Below, in pieces: positions 5,195 to 5,739 of a DNA stretch of 5,739 bases. How positions within the stretch are numbered: position 1 is the stretch's first letter; every line of letters begins with the position of its first letter. The stretch is from contig JAEOTK010000387.1 in NCBI GenBank assembly GCA_016839875.1, positions 1 to 5,739 on the forward strand, in the 5' to 3' direction. The position numbers and the translations under genes were made by a program. This stretch comes from Candidatus Heimdallarchaeota archaeon (lineage in GTDB: Archaea; Asgardarchaeota; Heimdallarchaeia; Heimdallarchaeales; Heimdallarchaeaceae). The notes beneath the pieces were generated by a model. That model was not told where the DNA came from and did not search any database. It saw only the letters and a program-made list of their open reading frames with translations.

Positions 5195-5211
5195 GGCTTT
5201 GCAAAAAAGCC
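5195..5211 (+). other. Leader hairpin GGCTTT/AAAGCC
   Basis: A perfect 6-bp stem with loop GCAAA lies near the predicted 5' end of the pre-16S RNA. AAAAAAGC recurs at 5227-5234, so the left arm can switch to a longer pairing with 5230-5238. Confidence 0.35.
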
Positions 5212-5213
5212 GA

Positions 5214-5264
5214 TTAACGATAACTTAAAAAAGCTTGCCAAAACATAGAAAGTTGCTGTTTCAT
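5214..5264 (-). CDS. Doubtful 16-codon ORF with a perfect Shine-Dalgarno, antisense to the 16S leader
   Basis: On the minus strand GGAGGTGA (5280-5273) precedes ATG 5264 by exactly 8 bases, ideal spacing. The frame reads MKQQLSMFWQAFLSYR to a TAA at 5214. No other gene in the window has such a strong ribosome-binding site. Against it: no clear minus-strand promoter was found (upstream lies the 16S gene), the product is tiny, and the same bases read on the plus strand as an anti-Shine-Dalgarno copy in the rRNA leader. Either explanation, or chance, is possible. Confidence 0.15.
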   Translation of the reverse strand: MKQQLSMFWQAFLSYR

Positions 5265-5304
5265 ATGCAGACTCACCTCCAAGGAAAACAAGAACTCCGA
5301 GAAA

Positions 5305-5319
5305 CTGTAGAAACTACAG
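5305..5319 (+). other. Leader hairpin CTGTAG/CTACAG
   Basis: A perfect 6-bp stem with an AAA loop, about 117 bases before the 16S start. It is probably a structural element of pre-rRNA. Confidence 0.35.
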
Positions 5320-5435
5320 AAGAATAAGAGATTAAAGAACAATTTTTGTGTACAAAGCTTTAGTACGTGTATGTGCGCGAATAAAGTTAATTCTGTAAAT
5401 ATTAAGTCAATAGGTCGTACAAACATAATCATAGG

Positions 5436-5739
5436 AAGCCGGTTGATCATGCCGGACCTAGGTGCTATCAGATTTGCAATAGACATGCGAGTCTAATGTC
5501 TCTTCGGAGGCATGGCGAAAGGCTCAGTAACACGTCGCCAATCTGCCCTATGGACGGGGACAACCTCGGGAAACTGAGACTAATCCCCGATAGGTATGGA
5601 ATCCTGGAAGGGGCCAATACCCAAAGGGTCTTCGGATTGCCATAGGATGAGGCCGCGGCCGATTAGATAGTAAGTGATGAAAAGGATAACTTAGGCTATG
5701 ATCGGTAGGGGCTATGAGAGTAGGCGACCAGAGAAGCAC
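5436..5739 (+). rRNA. rrs: 16S ribosomal RNA, 5' part (cut by the right window edge)
   Basis: The start AAGCCGGTTGATCATGCCGG matches the conserved small-subunit 5' end (archaeal ATTCCGGTTGATCCTGCCGG) with a few changes. It is followed by CATGCGAGTC, GGCTCAGTAACACGT, CCAATCTGCCCT, CCTCGGGAAACTGAGACTAAT, GATGAGGCCGCGGCCGATTAG and ATGATCGGTAGGGGCTATGAGAG, all in archaeal order. The stretch is clearly more GC-rich than the rest of the window. CTCTTCGGAG near 5497 is a UUCG-capped hairpin. The window ends at about E. coli position 320, so about four-fifths of the gene is missing. The first base is set by alignment to the conserved start and may be off by a few bases. It is on the plus strand, divergent from all protein genes here. 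Confidence 0.97.

Larger units (their letters stand above)
5187..5435 (+). other. Pre-16S leader region with several hairpins
   Basis: No plus-strand coding is seen between the putative rRNA promoters and the 16S start. GGCTTT/AAAGCC (5195-5211) is a perfect 6-bp hairpin. Alternatively GCAGGCTTT (5192-5200) pairs with AAAGCTTGC (5230-5238) with one G-U. CTGTAG/CTACAG (5305-5319) is a perfect 6-bp hairpin with an AAA loop. GTACG (5363-5367) can pair with CGTAC (5416-5420) close to the 16S start. In archaea the leader usually pairs with the 16S trailer to form a bulge-helix-bulge processing site, but the trailer is outside the window. TCACCTCC at 5273-5280 equals the conserved 16S 3'-terminal anti-Shine-Dalgarno sequence. 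Confidence 0.5.

Noticed and set aside
5214..5486. 90-codon minus-strand ORF overlapping the 16S start
   Set aside because: Its first third is antisense to conserved 16S rRNA and the rest to the leader, with no coding-like composition. Only its last 16 codons have a notable ribosome-binding site, reported separately with low confidence.
5548..5739. 63-codon minus-strand ORF at the right edge
   Set aside because: It is entirely antisense to the 16S rRNA gene, and GC-rich rRNA commonly gives such spurious open frames.
1..5739. Insertion sequences, transposases, integrases or attachment sites
   Set aside because: No such coding region, terminal inverted repeats or target duplications were seen, and the genes present are ordinary chromosomal ones.

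Overview
The window comes from an AT-rich archaeal chromosome. Three things point to Archaea: the 5' end of an archaeal 16S rRNA gene at the right edge, archaeal-type GTP-family PEP carboxykinase and class I pyrophosphatase genes, and intergenic regions with TATA/BRE-like boxes and oligo-T terminators. The low G+C of the protein genes and a 16S start that departs from the textbook archaeal sequence suggest a mesophilic, divergent lineage. An Asgard (Promethearchaeota) archaeon would fit, but this is inference; the 304 bases of 16S seen here do not settle it without an alignment.

Layout. All protein genes lie on the minus strand and read away from the 16S gene, which is on the plus strand. From right to left on the minus strand they are: a candidate 22-codon mini-gene (4748-4816), a 558-aa TPR-like helical-repeat protein (2933-4609), inorganic pyrophosphatase (2279-2815), PEP carboxykinase (265-2172), and the N-terminal part of a membrane protein that runs off the left edge (1-196). 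Gaps of about 70-140 bp with their own TATA-like boxes suggest mostly single-gene transcription units rather than one operon.

The roughly 800 bp between the TPR gene and the 16S gene has no long gene but is not empty. On the minus strand it holds the mini-gene with a TATA box and a pyrimidine-rich terminator. On the plus strand it holds a BRE/TATA promoter, a two-hairpin RNA candidate of about 94 nt ending in T7, further TATA boxes that probably drive rRNA transcription, and a hairpin-rich 16S leader. The leader also contains TCACCTCC, which reads on the other strand as a perfect Shine-Dalgarno sequence ahead of a 16-codon ORF.

How the genes work together. PEP carboxykinase links oxaloacetate and PEP (gluconeogenesis and anaplerosis), and pyrophosphatase removes the PPi made by biosynthesis. 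Both are central-metabolism housekeeping genes, but nothing seen shows co-regulation. The TPR-like protein is probably a scaffold of unknown partner. The most promising undescribed items are the mini-gene at 4748-4816 and the structured RNA candidate at 5007-5100.
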